In this document: piece by piece, positions 55,250-63,734 of the stretch
How positions within the stretch are numbered: the first letter of the stretch is position 1
How the letters are laid out: every line of letters starts with the position of its first letter
Assembly: GCA_039029275.1 (NCBI GenBank)
Contig: JBCCGL010000017.1
Coordinates: forward strand, 1-64,000
Length of the DNA stretch: 64,000 nucleotides
DNA from: JBCCGL01 sp039029275
GTDB lineage: Bacteria > Pseudomonadota > Gammaproteobacteria > JBCCGL01
Direction of reading: 5' to 3'
Program-made: the position numbers and the translations under genes
The notes under the pieces: generated by a model
Told to the model about the DNA's origin: nothing
Database searches by the model: none
What the model saw: only the letters and a program-made list of their open reading frames with translations

Positions 55250-56686
55250 TTATGTTTTGTTGATTGGAAGATCGACATGAAAGGTGCTGCCAGTGCCACC
55301 TGTCGGGGACGATACGGTGACACTTCCGTCGTGCAGGGCCACGATGTGTTTGACGATCGATAAGCCCAGCCCCGTACCCCCAAGGGATCGACTGCGAGCC
55401 TTATCAACGCGGTAAAAACGTTCGAACAGGCGAGGGATATGTTCCGCCGGGATGCCCGGACCCTGGTCGACGATGTCGATGCGTGCAACAGGACTGGAAT
55501 CGCGTGATTCCAGCCGGTATGCGCGGAGGTAAACAGGTTTTTCGGGTGCGCTGTATTTGATCGCGTTGTCGAGCAGATTGGTCAGTGCTTGGGTGACAAG
55601 TGACTGGTCGACGTGGACTTCGAGGTCACTTTCCGCGTCGATCTCAATCGGTATCTGTTTGGCGCTCGCTCTCGCTTCACACAGATCACGCGTTTGTCGC
55701 AATAAATCTCCGAGCGGCTCACGGTGCACCTGTAATAACTGCACGGCGGGTTCGCTTTCCAGTCTCGACAAGGTCAGGAGATCATCAATAATCGCTTCCA
55801 GACGGTTGGCTTGTCTGGACAGAATCACCAAAAATCGATCGAGGTCCTCAGTGTCATCCTTGGCGCCATCCTGCAGCGTTTCGACAAAACCCTTGATCGA
55901 CGTGATCGGCGTTTTTAGCTCGTGTGAGACGTTGGCGACAAAATCCGTACGAATGGTTTCAAGGTGCTCGAGCTGAGTCGCCATTCGGTTCATCGCCTCG
56001 CCAAGGGCGGCGATCTCACGAACATCGTAGTCGGGCAACCTGCTGCTAAAACGACCCTCAGAAAATCGGCTGGCACCGTCGATTATGTCTTTCAACGGTG
56101 GGTTGACTTTGCGGTAGAGGTACGCGCTTAGCATTAACGCGCCCAGCGCCAATGCAAGTCCCGCAAAGGTGAGCGTGCGTTGGATGTCCGCCAGCAGGTT
56201 GTCAATGTTTTCCAAGGCGATTGCTGCCCGCACAACGTAGTCAGGCGGCGTTGAATTACCCACGGGTACCGCGATGTAGAGAAGATCTGCATTGAGCGTT
56301 GCGCTGTAGCGTCTGCTGCTCGCTGAATTGTCACCTTGCAGGGCTGCGGCAATTTCCGGGCGGTCCGCGTGATTGTCCATGCTTGCCGTATCTGCGCGCG
56401 AGTCGCAAATCACCCGACCCGACGTTTCGATCACCGTCATACGAATATCCACGGTGGAATCTTCAGTGAGGCAAGCTTGTCGCACGTCGATTGCGCTGGC
56501 GGTTGAGTGGATTCGGGATGCGATCAGGCGAGCGCGATCCTCGAGAGTCGATTCCAGATGCTGAATAAAAAATACGCGGAATCGATCACCGCTGTACCAG
56601 GTCAAGAGCGCGAGTGCCAACAACACGATGACGACGCTAACTACGTAGTACGTCCAGATCGAGGTTTTGCGGCTGGTCCTTCGCAC
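55250..56686 (-). CDS. phoR: Phosphate regulon sensor histidine kinase PhoR
   Basis: 478 aa. Two TM helices (about 12-30 and 165-185) enclose a periplasmic sensor domain of about 130 residues, then HAMP, a HisKA domain with VSHELKTPITSIKGFVETL and the ATPase motifs (LLDNAIKYS, DQGPGIP, GGTGLGLSIVKH). E. coli PhoR has no such periplasmic domain, so this layout resembles Gram-positive PhoR/WalK more. It lies 5 nt after phoB. Confidence 0.9.
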   Translation of the reverse strand: MRRTSRKTSIWTYYVVSVVIVLLALALLTWYSGDRFRVFFIQHLESTLEDRARLIASRIHSTASAIDVRQACLTEDSTVDIRMTVIETSGRVICDSRADTASMDNHADRPEIAAALQGDNSASSRRYSATLNADLLYIAVPVGNSTPPDYVVRAAIALENIDNLLADIQRTLTFAGLALALGALMLSAYLYRKVNPPLKDIIDGASRFSEGRFSSRLPDYDVREIAALGEAMNRMATQLEHLETIRTDFVANVSHELKTPITSIKGFVETLQDGAKDDTEDLDRFLVILSRQANRLEAIIDDLLTLSRLESEPAVQLLQVHREPLGDLLRQTRDLCEARASAKQIPIEIDAESDLEVHVDQSLVTQALTNLLDNAIKYSAPEKPVYLRAYRLESRDSSPVARIDIVDQGPGIPAEHIPRLFERFYRVDKARSRSLGGTGLGLSIVKHIVALHDGSVTVSSPTGGTGSTFHVDLPINKT

Positions 56687-56691
56687 TGGAT

Positions 56692-57384
56692 TCAGGATTC
56701 TTTGAAGCGATAACCGATCCCGCGAACGGTTTCGATATAGTGATTGTGCTCGCCGAGTTTTTTGCGCAGACCGACGATGCGGACATCAACCGCGCGTTCG
56801 GTGACCACGTAATCTTCACCTTTGATGCCATCAACGATTTGATAGCGGGTAAACACCCAGCCCGGGTGTTGGGCGAGAAACAGGAGTAATTGAAACTCGT
56901 CTTTCGTGAGCTGCAATGGTTCGCCGCCGAGCGTCGCTTGAAAGCGCGTTGGGTCTATGACCAGATCGTGGACTTTGAGCACACCGTCCGGGTTGGTCTG
57001 CGCGTTTTTCTGGTGGCGGCGCAACACGGCGCGCACGCGTGCAATTAAGATTTTGGGGCTAAACGGTTTGGCGATATAGTCGTCAGCGCCGAGCTCGAGA
57101 CCCGTGACGATGTCGGATTCCTCGCCTTTTGCTGAAATCATGATGATCGGAATGCTGCGTGTTTCTGATTTCGATTTCAGAGTACGGCAGACCTCCAGGC
57201 CATCGACGCCGGGCAACATTAAATCGAGGAGGACGATGTCGGGCAGTTGCGATTCGATGCTGTTCAGGCCGAGTTCGCCCGACTCAGCACCGCTGACGTC
57301 AAAACCTTCGCGTCGCAGGTTGTAGCGTATTAGCTCGTAAATATCCTCTTCGTCTTCGACGACAAGTACACGTGCATTTTTCAT
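56692..57384 (-). CDS. phoB: Phosphate regulon response regulator PhoB (OmpR family)
   Basis: 230 aa: receiver domain with phospho-Asp in DIVLLDLMLPG and KPFSPKIL, then a winged-helix DNA-binding domain (LTKDEFQLLLFLAQHPGWVFTR, VDVRIVGLRKKL, ETVRGIGYRF). It binds Pho boxes. Gene order phoB-phoR-pstSCAB-phoU on one strand supports the name. Confidence 0.94.
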   Translation of the reverse strand: MKNARVLVVEDEEDIYELIRYNLRREGFDVSGAESGELGLNSIESQLPDIVLLDLMLPGVDGLEVCRTLKSKSETRSIPIIMISAKGEESDIVTGLELGADDYIAKPFSPKILIARVRAVLRRHQKNAQTNPDGVLKVHDLVIDPTRFQATLGGEPLQLTKDEFQLLLFLAQHPGWVFTRYQIVDGIKGEDYVVTERAVDVRIVGLRKKLGEHNHYIETVRGIGYRFKES

Positions 57385-57455
57385 GACGCGGAGTCTAATG
57401 CTGCGCGAACAATTATGTAACCGCGCACCACAGGTTTAACAAACTCGTAGCAGAA

Positions 57456-57473
57456 CGCTAACGTTTCGCTAAC
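57456..57473. promoter_or_regulatory. Pho-box-like direct repeats upstream of phoB
   Basis: CGCTAAC occurs twice with 11-bp periodicity, read on the plus strand, about 72 nt upstream of phoB. It is the same heptamer as at pstS but in the opposite orientation relative to the gene. Confidence 0.45.
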
Positions 57474-57524
57474 ACGAGCTCACTGAAAACGCGGCGAATC
57501 GCGGGTGTCGGTAGTTCTACGGTG

Positions 57525-58565
57525 TCAGGCGCGCTTTCGTCGGCGGGCATTGGTCCGCTTGCCGCCGACTGCGATCGTATCGGCGTGCAATTTACCCTCA
57601 AGCATTGCGCGTGCGCCGGGACTGATCTCTCCCAGCGTGCTTTTGACGTGCTCGACTTTCGGTTTACCTGAGGAAACGTGCGCATCCAGCGCTTCGCGCA
57701 TGCAACGCACATGTTCATAGGTGCTGCCGCAGCAGCCCCCGATAATGCGCGCGCCAGCGTCGTAAGCGAGTCTCGCGTAGTCGGCCATCAGTTCGGGGTT
57801 TCCGCTGTAACAAATAACGCCGTCGTTGTACTCGGGAATGCCGCAGTTGCCTTTGGCAACTAATATGTCACCGGGCTTTGCCGCGTTTGCGAGGTTCAAA
57901 ATCCCGACAACAGACTCCGCGGGGCCAAGGCCGCAGTTGGAGCCGTAGGCATGCGGGCTGACGGTTATGTTGCGCGACATTTCTGCGAAATCAGCAGGAG
58001 ACAGCCCCATCATCGTGCTGCCATTGGTATCAAAGCTCAGCGTACAAACAATTGGCAGGTTTGTCGTGCTAGCACCTGCCAGCGCGGCGACAACTTCTTC
58101 CTTGGATGACATGGTCTCAACCCACATCATGTCAGCGCCGCCCTCAGCGAGTGCTTGCGCCTGTTCGGTAAACGCGGCGGTCGCGGATGCCATGGTTAGG
58201 TCGCCCATCGGCGCGAACAGCTCGCCGGTTGGCCCAATTGACCCCGCAACCAGAACTTCGCGCTCAGTTGCATCGGCAACACTTCGCGCGACCTGGGCGG
58301 CGGCACGATTAAGCTCGACAACGCGAGACTCGTTTTGATGAAGCTTGAGTCGGAACGAATTACCGCCAAAGCTGTTGGTGAGAATGATGTCCGAACCCGC
58401 ATCGACGAATCCCTGATGCAGACGCACAATCCTTTCGGGGTGATCGACGTTCCAGGGTTCGGGCGCGTCGCCGGTTTGTAAGCCCATCTCAAACAGATTG
58501 GTGCCGGTTGCGCCGTCGGCGACCAAAAAGCCGCGATCGGCGATCAGTTTTTCGAGTTTGTTCAT
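57525..58565 (-). CDS. Homocysteine S-methyltransferase (betaine-homocysteine methyltransferase-like)
   Basis: 346 aa from ATG 58565, preceded by GGAG. A longer frame from 58682 starts inside the riboswitch P1 stem and is rejected. Zinc ligands are Cys211 (GSNCGLGP) and Cys278-Cys279 (GGCCGST). DGATGTNLFEMGL and SFGGNSFRL are typical of the family. It transfers a methyl group to homocysteine to make methionine; the donor may be glycine betaine, DMSP or S-methylmethionine. Regulation by a SAM riboswitch supports a methionine-making role. It is the possible sink for methyl groups handled elsewhere in the window. Confidence 0.87.
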   Translation of the reverse strand: MNKLEKLIADRGFLVADGATGTNLFEMGLQTGDAPEPWNVDHPERIVRLHQGFVDAGSDIILTNSFGGNSFRLKLHQNESRVVELNRAAAQVARSVADATEREVLVAGSIGPTGELFAPMGDLTMASATAAFTEQAQALAEGGADMMWVETMSSKEEVVAALAGASTTNLPIVCTLSFDTNGSTMMGLSPADFAEMSRNITVSPHAYGSNCGLGPAESVVGILNLANAAKPGDILVAKGNCGIPEYNDGVICYSGNPELMADYARLAYDAGARIIGGCCGSTYEHVRCMREALDAHVSSGKPKVEHVKSTLGEISPGARAMLEGKLHADTIAVGGKRTNARRRKRA

Positions 58566-58570
58566 GGCGA

Positions 58571-58603
58571 GTTTTGCTCCAAAAATACGTTTGGTGGCAA
58601 AAC
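58571..58603 (-). promoter_or_regulatory. RBS-sequestering hairpin (riboswitch expression platform)
   Basis: On the minus strand GTTTTGC and GCAAAAC pair perfectly, with inner CCAAA/TTTGG pairs. The GGAG Shine-Dalgarno of the methyltransferase lies in the 3' arm, suggesting translational control. Confidence 0.55.
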
Positions 58604-58676
58604 ATCGGAAACTCTGCAGGGAATCTGCGAAGAAGTGTGTAACGCCCGTCACCGGCACGGCCAGTGTTGCGTTATC

Positions 58677-58791
58677 ACTCATCTCTCGTCCTGCTGTCGC
58701 AGAACGAAGGAGTTGGCACCTTTTTAAAGTGGTTAGCTTTAAAGGTTGCCCCGGCGTCGTCGGGCCTTTCCCTCAACCGGTCTCGATGAGT
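58677..58791 (-). ncRNA. SAM-I (S-box) riboswitch
   Basis: The minus strand shows the S-box core blocks in order: P1 5' arm ACTCATC, GAGGGA, GGCCCGACGA, CCGGGGCAACC, GGTGCCAACTCC, then GAGA and the P1 3' arm GATGAGT. P1 pairs over 7 bp. A promoter with TTGACG and TAGAGT lies immediately upstream, and a homocysteine methyltransferase lies downstream. SAM binding should reduce expression. Confidence 0.88.
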
Positions 58792-58805
58792 TGCTATTGC
58801 GCGTG

Positions 58806-58834
58806 ACTCTAGTCAATTGCACTTGATTCGTCAA
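58806..58834 (-). promoter_or_regulatory. Sigma-70 promoter of the riboswitch transcript
   Basis: On the minus strand, -35 TTGACG (58829-58834) and -10 TAGAGT (58806-58811) are 17 nt apart. Transcription would start near 58799, just before the riboswitch P1 stem. Confidence 0.65.
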
Positions 58835-59003
58835 CGTCTCCAAACGCTGCGGTCCACTCGGAACTGTCAGGAATGTAAGGTTTAAGGTCTTGCTATTGCA
58901 GTGGCACAGACAAAGTCAAAGCGGATATAATTACCCCGCTGCATGTGCGCGGATTATCTGGTGCAGCAAAGTTCTTACGACGGATTTGAGGCACTGTCTG
59001 AAA

Positions 59004-59909
59004 ATGTATGTAATCGCTGCATTAGTGCTGATTTATGTTTCTTCAGTTGTGTTCATTCGCATGCGCAACAGGGACAAATTCAGTCTTGTACGCCAGTTGA
59101 ACGATTTCTCCACGCTTATGGTGCCGTTCAACATGCCCGCGTATTGCCTGTCGAAGCTGCCTAATACGCCAATCATCGATAAGGTAGATTATCCCGAACT
59201 TCAAATTCTCGAAGACAACTGGGAAACGATTCGAGACGAAGCGCTCGCGTTGTACCGTGACGGTCATGTCGATGTCGGCGACGACATGCCCGCGAGCAGT
59301 TTTTATAAGAATGGTCGCTGGAAGAGTTTTTATCTCAAGTCCTACGAAAATCCCATTCCTTCCGCCTATGAAATGGCACCCAAGACAATGGCAATGATCG
59401 ACCAGATTCCGGCGATGAATCATGCGTTGTTCGCCGCACTAATGCCCGGTAAGAGTCTGCGCAAACATCACGACCCGTTTGCGTTTACGATGCGTTATTC
59501 GCTCGGACTCAGCACGCCGAATTCAGATCAATGTGCACTGGTCGTCGATGGCGAGGAATACACCTGGCGCGATGGCGAGAGCATTATTTTCGACGAAACC
59601 TATATGCACTCAACCTACAACAATACAGACGAGGTGCGCCTGATTTTAATGACCGACGTCGACCGCCCGTTAAAGAGTAAGCTGGTGCAAAGGATTTATT
59701 ATCTGTTTGGTCGTGGGTTTAACCGTCTGTTTGCCATCGACAACGTTGATACCAATTATTCCGGCATCGGCAACAAGCTCGGTAAGGGTGTGCTCGCTTA
59801 TAGCCGCTTCTTAAAATCATTCAAAAAGCGAAACAAGCCGCTATACGTATTTTCCAAAACGGCGGTATTTTTTGGCGTTTTCGGTTTAATCGCCTACCAA
59901 CTGGTTTGA
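59004..59909 (+). CDS. Aspartyl/asparaginyl beta-hydroxylase family lipid hydroxylase (LpxO/OlsC-like)
   Basis: 301 aa from ATG 59004. An N-terminal TM anchor (1-18) precedes an aspartyl beta-hydroxylase cupin fold with iron ligands His155-x-Asp157 (KHHDPFAF), distal His202 (YMHSTYN) and a likely 2-oxoglutarate Arg212. A hydrophobic C-terminal segment also suggests membrane association. Relatives hydroxylate lipid A acyl chains (LpxO) or ornithine lipids (OlsC) in the inner membrane. Which lipid is modified here is unknown. Confidence 0.85.
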   Translation: MYVIAALVLIYVSSVVFIRMRNRDKFSLVRQLNDFSTLMVPFNMPAYCLSKLPNTPIIDKVDYPELQILEDNWETIRDEALALYRDGHVDVGDDMPASSFYKNGRWKSFYLKSYENPIPSAYEMAPKTMAMIDQIPAMNHALFAALMPGKSLRKHHDPFAFTMRYSLGLSTPNSDQCALVVDGEEYTWRDGESIIFDETYMHSTYNNTDEVRLILMTDVDRPLKSKLVQRIYYLFGRGFNRLFAIDNVDTNYSGIGNKLGKGVLAYSRFLKSFKKRNKPLYVFSKTAVFFGVFGLIAYQLV

Positions 59910-60025
59910 TCGGCGCTGGCGCGAACCTCAGTTTCGCGCAACAATAAAGTCCAGCGGGGATACACTCGCACAACAATACATCTGGCGCACGAGCCAAAAA
60001 CCAACACAACAAGAGCGACAATAAA

Positions 60026-60886
60026 ATGGATAGCAAGCACTTTGGTCTTGTTGCTGCCCAGCAACTGTTCCAAGTGGAGGATCTTCACTATGGCTTCTGG
60101 GACGCCGGTGAATCCCCGACTTTGGGAAAATTTCTGCAGGCGCAAACTCGCCATACCGAGTTTCTTTTTCAGTATCTCGAATCCGCTGTGGGTGAGCGTG
60201 CAAATGCAAAAATTCTCGACAGCGGCTGCGGCGTGGGTGTGGTGGCACAAAAGCTCCTTGCCAACGGTTATCGCGTCGATGCGCTGGTGCCGTCCGACTG
60301 GATGGCACAGCAGGCGCGCGAGCGCGCGGCACAGTTTGCCGATGATGGGAGAGGCGCTGTTTTTGAGTGTCGCTTTGAGGATTATCCGCTCGATGCGTTG
60401 AAGGAGAAGTACGCGGTCGTCTATTTCAGTGAGAGCTTTCAATACGTGGGTCTGAAAAGTGCGTTCACAGTACTGAATCAGCTGCTCGACGAAAACGGCA
60501 AGGTCGTTATATTCGATTTTTTCAAAAAAGACGGGGTCCCCGGAAAATCCCCCCTCGGTGGTGGCCATTCAATGGAGAAGTTTTACACGACGGTTGCAGA
60601 ATTTGGATATGACATCACAGTTGACGAAGACGTGACTGAAAATCTCAGCCCCAACCTGCAACTGATTCACGATGTTCTGGTTCAGCGCGTGGTGCCGTTT
60701 TCGCAAACGCTGGCGCGGTTCTTATCAACGCGCTATCCGAAGACGTACAGAATTTTCCGGTTCCTGCTTCGAAAGCGACTCGATAAGCTGGCGTTTAAAT
60801 ATTCTGAAAAACGCAACGAAGAAAACTTCAAGAAATACAAGTCTTACCGCATGATTGTGCTGCAGCGCGCGTCTTCAGTAATTTGA
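60026..60886 (+). CDS. Class I SAM-dependent methyltransferase
   Basis: 286 aa. SAM motif I ILDSGCGVGVVAQKL, acidic motif II region (RVDALVPSDW), motif post-II YAVVYFSESFQYV and the later GKVVIFDFFKK strand are clear. The N-terminus (FQVEDLHYGFWDAG) resembles sarcosine/phosphoethanolamine or sterol-type methyltransferases. It follows the lipid hydroxylase gene by 116 nt; a lipid headgroup or small amine substrate is possible but unproven. Confidence 0.82.
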   Translation: MDSKHFGLVAAQQLFQVEDLHYGFWDAGESPTLGKFLQAQTRHTEFLFQYLESAVGERANAKILDSGCGVGVVAQKLLANGYRVDALVPSDWMAQQARERAAQFADDGRGAVFECRFEDYPLDALKEKYAVVYFSESFQYVGLKSAFTVLNQLLDENGKVVIFDFFKKDGVPGKSPLGGGHSMEKFYTTVAEFGYDITVDEDVTENLSPNLQLIHDVLVQRVVPFSQTLARFLSTRYPKTYRIFRFLLRKRLDKLAFKYSEKRNEENFKKYKSYRMIVLQRASSVI

Positions 60887-61013
60887 AGGGTTAAACAATT
60901 GCGTCGTGCGGTGCTCTGCGCATATGATGAGTTCGGGTCAGGGTGTCCACCTGACGATTGAATCTGACTGAACCGGCTTTAGAAAACCCCATCAGGGCGT
61001 GTAGAGGAACGGT

Positions 61014-62405
61014 ATGCCACTCACTGCTGACGATATTGCGCTCATTTTGTCAGGCGTCGAGATTCTTCAGGATCTCGAAGTTGATGCGATCAACGACATC
61101 GCCGGAAATATCCGCGCTGCCAAGTTTGCCAGATCCGACAAATTGGTCGAAGAAGGCGAGCCCGGCCAACGTTTGTATATTATTTTCAGCGGCACGGTTG
61201 AGGTGCATGTTCCCGCGCAAAATGCGCGCGAAGCAAAAACAATCCCGTTGAAAAAAGGTGCCGTGGTCGGTGAGATGTCGATGTTGACCGGCCGCCCTTA
61301 CTCTGCCGATGTGGTTGCTCTGGGGGATACCACGGCGCTCTACATCAATCGCAAAAAATTTCACGAGCTGATTCAGAAACACCAATCGTTTGCCGAGTGC
61401 ATGTCTAACCTGATGAGCGAGCGAATCGCTGAAAACGGCGAGATTCAGCAGGTCGGTAAATACAAAATTCGCGGCAAGCTGGGTGAAGGCGCAATGGCCG
61501 TCGTGTTCGACGCCTACGACACCGAACTCGAGCGTGAGGTCGCAATCAAGATGCTGAAGTACGAGCTCGCGTACGAATCCGAGTTCCTCCAGCGATTCGA
61601 ACGCGAGGCCAAGACAATCGCCGGGTTACAGCATCCGCACATCGTCAATGTGATCGAGATTATCAAAGACTACTCGACCAGTTTTATCGTCATGGAAAAA
61701 CTCGTTGGTGACAATCTGTCCGATGTAATGGATGAGCAGGGCAGTTTTTCGCAGGAAGACAGCCGCCAGATTCTGTTTCAGGTCGCCAACGCCTTGCAGT
61801 ACGCACACGAGCAAGGGATCGTGCACCGCGACATCAAGCCCGCCAATATCGTGATGGACGCGCACGGCAACGTGAAGCTGACTGACTTCGGGGTCTCCGG
61901 GCCGCCGCAGCATAAAGACGTAAACATCGAAGGCACCCCGTATTTCCTCGCGCCCGAAGTGATCAGCGGCAAGCTCGTCGACGGCCGCGCCGATATCTAC
62001 GCGATGGGTGTGATGGCGTTTTACATGCTCTCAAATAAATTGCCTTTCACCGCATCGACAATCGATGAACTGCACGCAAAACAAATGGCCGATACGCTGC
62101 CTGATATTCGCGACCACTGCGCAGATCTTTCACGGGAGTTTGTCGGTTTTGTTACCGGTACCTTGTCCAACTCCCCCGAGGAACGCCTGCAGGACTGGGA
62201 TGAAATCAGAACAATTCTCAGTGCCAGCGGTGAGGCAATTGACCCATCGCTTGGATACGACCAGATCGAACTTGTGCTTCGAATGAACCAGGTGAGCCTT
62301 GAGCAGTGCCAGCAAGTTATCAAAATGGTGAAGCAGTCGCTGACTGACCAGGGCATTCCGCATTCAATTGAAATGCAACGCGGCGAAGTGGATATTTCAC
62401 TTTAG
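61014..62405 (+). CDS. Ser/Thr protein kinase with N-terminal cyclic-nucleotide-binding-like domain
   Basis: 463 aa, soluble. Residues 10-140 form a CRP-type beta-roll (EEGEPGQRLYIIFSGTVEV, VVGEMSMLTGRPYSADVVAL); the conserved phosphate-binding Arg is Tyr in YSADV, so the ligand may not be a classical cyclic nucleotide. Residues 150-410 form a eukaryotic-type kinase with GEGAMAVVF, Lys179, His271-Arg-Asp273 and Asp291-Phe-Gly. A 50-residue C-terminal tail follows. No TM helix or PASTA domain. Targets unknown. Confidence 0.9.
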   Translation: MPLTADDIALILSGVEILQDLEVDAINDIAGNIRAAKFARSDKLVEEGEPGQRLYIIFSGTVEVHVPAQNAREAKTIPLKKGAVVGEMSMLTGRPYSADVVALGDTTALYINRKKFHELIQKHQSFAECMSNLMSERIAENGEIQQVGKYKIRGKLGEGAMAVVFDAYDTELEREVAIKMLKYELAYESEFLQRFEREAKTIAGLQHPHIVNVIEIIKDYSTSFIVMEKLVGDNLSDVMDEQGSFSQEDSRQILFQVANALQYAHEQGIVHRDIKPANIVMDAHGNVKLTDFGVSGPPQHKDVNIEGTPYFLAPEVISGKLVDGRADIYAMGVMAFYMLSNKLPFTASTIDELHAKQMADTLPDIRDHCADLSREFVGFVTGTLSNSPEERLQDWDEIRTILSASGEAIDPSLGYDQIELVLRMNQVSLEQCQQVIKMVKQSLTDQGIPHSIEMQRGEVDISL

Positions 62406-62449
62406 TTAGTTCGCTTTTTTGGGCGTACGCCCACTCGCCAAAAATTCAA

Positions 62450-63700
62450 TTAAAATCTGCCGAGTCGGTAAGGTGAGATATCCGAAATCGGCAGCGGCGT
62501 TTTATTCACCAGGCTCGAGACTATTCGTCCCGTCGTCGGTGCCATCATTAATCCATAGTGGCTGTGTCCAAAAGCCAGGGTGAGCCCGTTAACTGATTTC
62601 AATTGATCAATCACGGGTAAGCTGTCGGGGAAACTTGGGCGCGATCCCATCCATTCGTCCGCCGAATCGAGATTAATCTGCGGAAACATTGCGCGCGCGC
62701 AGCGTTGTAAGCGGCGAATAAACCGCTCTTGAGGCTGTGCGTCCGCACTCGAAAATTCCGCCATCCCCGCCAGGCGCAAGCCGGCTTCCATTGAGCTCGC
62801 GACAATGTGATTTTCAACGTCCATCACCGAGTTGTTGAGCTGAATGTCGGTATCGCGAAAGTTCAGGTGATAACCGCGTTCTGCTGCCAGTGGAACCTTC
62901 AGTCCGAACTTTTTTAACAAATCCGCGGACCAGACTCCGGCTGCAAGGACGACTCGTCTGGATTTTATCGTCCCCTGTTCGGTTGTAAGGACGAACTCAC
63001 CGTTTGATGAAGCGTCGATATCGCATACGGTGTCGTGTTTTATCCGGCCACCTTGAGAAACAAATTTGTCGGCGATGACACTGCCCAATCTGCCGGGGTT
63101 GACTGTGCGCGCCTGGCCTTTGATCACAACCGCAGACTTGAACTGATCAGAGATTGCCGGTTCGAGCAAACGCAAGTCTGCTCCTTCGACGTAGTCAACC
63201 TCGCCACCTTGCGTGGTGCGCAGGGTGGCCTGCAGCTGCGACAAAGCGTTAGATTGTTTTGAACGTGACAGGTGCACGTAGTAGCTGTCGCGAATGAGTT
63301 TTTCGTGCCCTGTGTGTGATAACAATGACTTGTAGCCATTAACACTGTCGGCGCACAGCTCGCGCATAGCCCTCGAGATATCCCATACGCGATCGACATT
63401 CGACGCGCGCAAAAATTGCCAAAGCCAGGGAAGATACGCAATGGCATGCTTGGGGGATACTCCCGCGGGCCCCATTTTACTCAACAGCATGTGCGGGATT
63501 TTTTTCCATAGACCGGGCATCGCCTGGGGCACGATAGACCAGGGCGAAATAACGCCAGCGTTGCCGAACGAGGTGGCCTGACCGGGTTGGGCTCGCTCAA
63601 TCAATAGAGGTGATCGGCCGGATTCCAGCAAATGTTGGGCGCAGGAAAGCCCGATAATGCCTCCGCCAACAATCACAATGTCTTCGCAACGCTCAGTCAC
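62450..63700 (-). CDS. FAD-dependent D-amino acid dehydrogenase-like protein (DadA family)
   Basis: 416 aa. N-terminal FAD motif IVIVGGGIIGLSCAQHLLE, substrate-side block QATSFGNAGVISPW typical of DadA, and a C-terminal GLTLAFGHSHYGLMMAPTTG motif. It oxidises D-amino acids or related secondary amines and feeds electrons to the quinone pool at the membrane. It neighbours a TRAP permease, which could bring in its substrate. Confidence 0.87.
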   Translation of the reverse strand: MTERCEDIVIVGGGIIGLSCAQHLLESGRSPLLIERAQPGQATSFGNAGVISPWSIVPQAMPGLWKKIPHMLLSKMGPAGVSPKHAIAYLPWLWQFLRASNVDRVWDISRAMRELCADSVNGYKSLLSHTGHEKLIRDSYYVHLSRSKQSNALSQLQATLRTTQGGEVDYVEGADLRLLEPAISDQFKSAVVIKGQARTVNPGRLGSVIADKFVSQGGRIKHDTVCDIDASSNGEFVLTTEQGTIKSRRVVLAAGVWSADLLKKFGLKVPLAAERGYHLNFRDTDIQLNNSVMDVENHIVASSMEAGLRLAGMAEFSSADAQPQERFIRRLQRCARAMFPQINLDSADEWMGSRPSFPDSLPVIDQLKSVNGLTLAFGHSHYGLMMAPTTGRIVSSLVNKTPLPISDISPYRLGRF

Positions 63701-63734
63701 GCTTTGTCTCTAAACCTGCAAGCAACGGGATGGC

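Noticed and set aside
58566..58682. N-terminal extension of the homocysteine methyltransferase from ATG 58682
   Set aside because: The ATG lies in the 3' arm of the riboswitch P1 stem and has no RBS; the family fold begins at the ATG 58565, which has GGAG.
62421..62432. Palindrome GGGCGTACGCCC between convergent kinase and dadA-like genes as a terminator
   Set aside because: The T run precedes the hairpin on the plus strand and becomes an A run after it on the minus strand, so it does not fit an intrinsic terminator on either strand.
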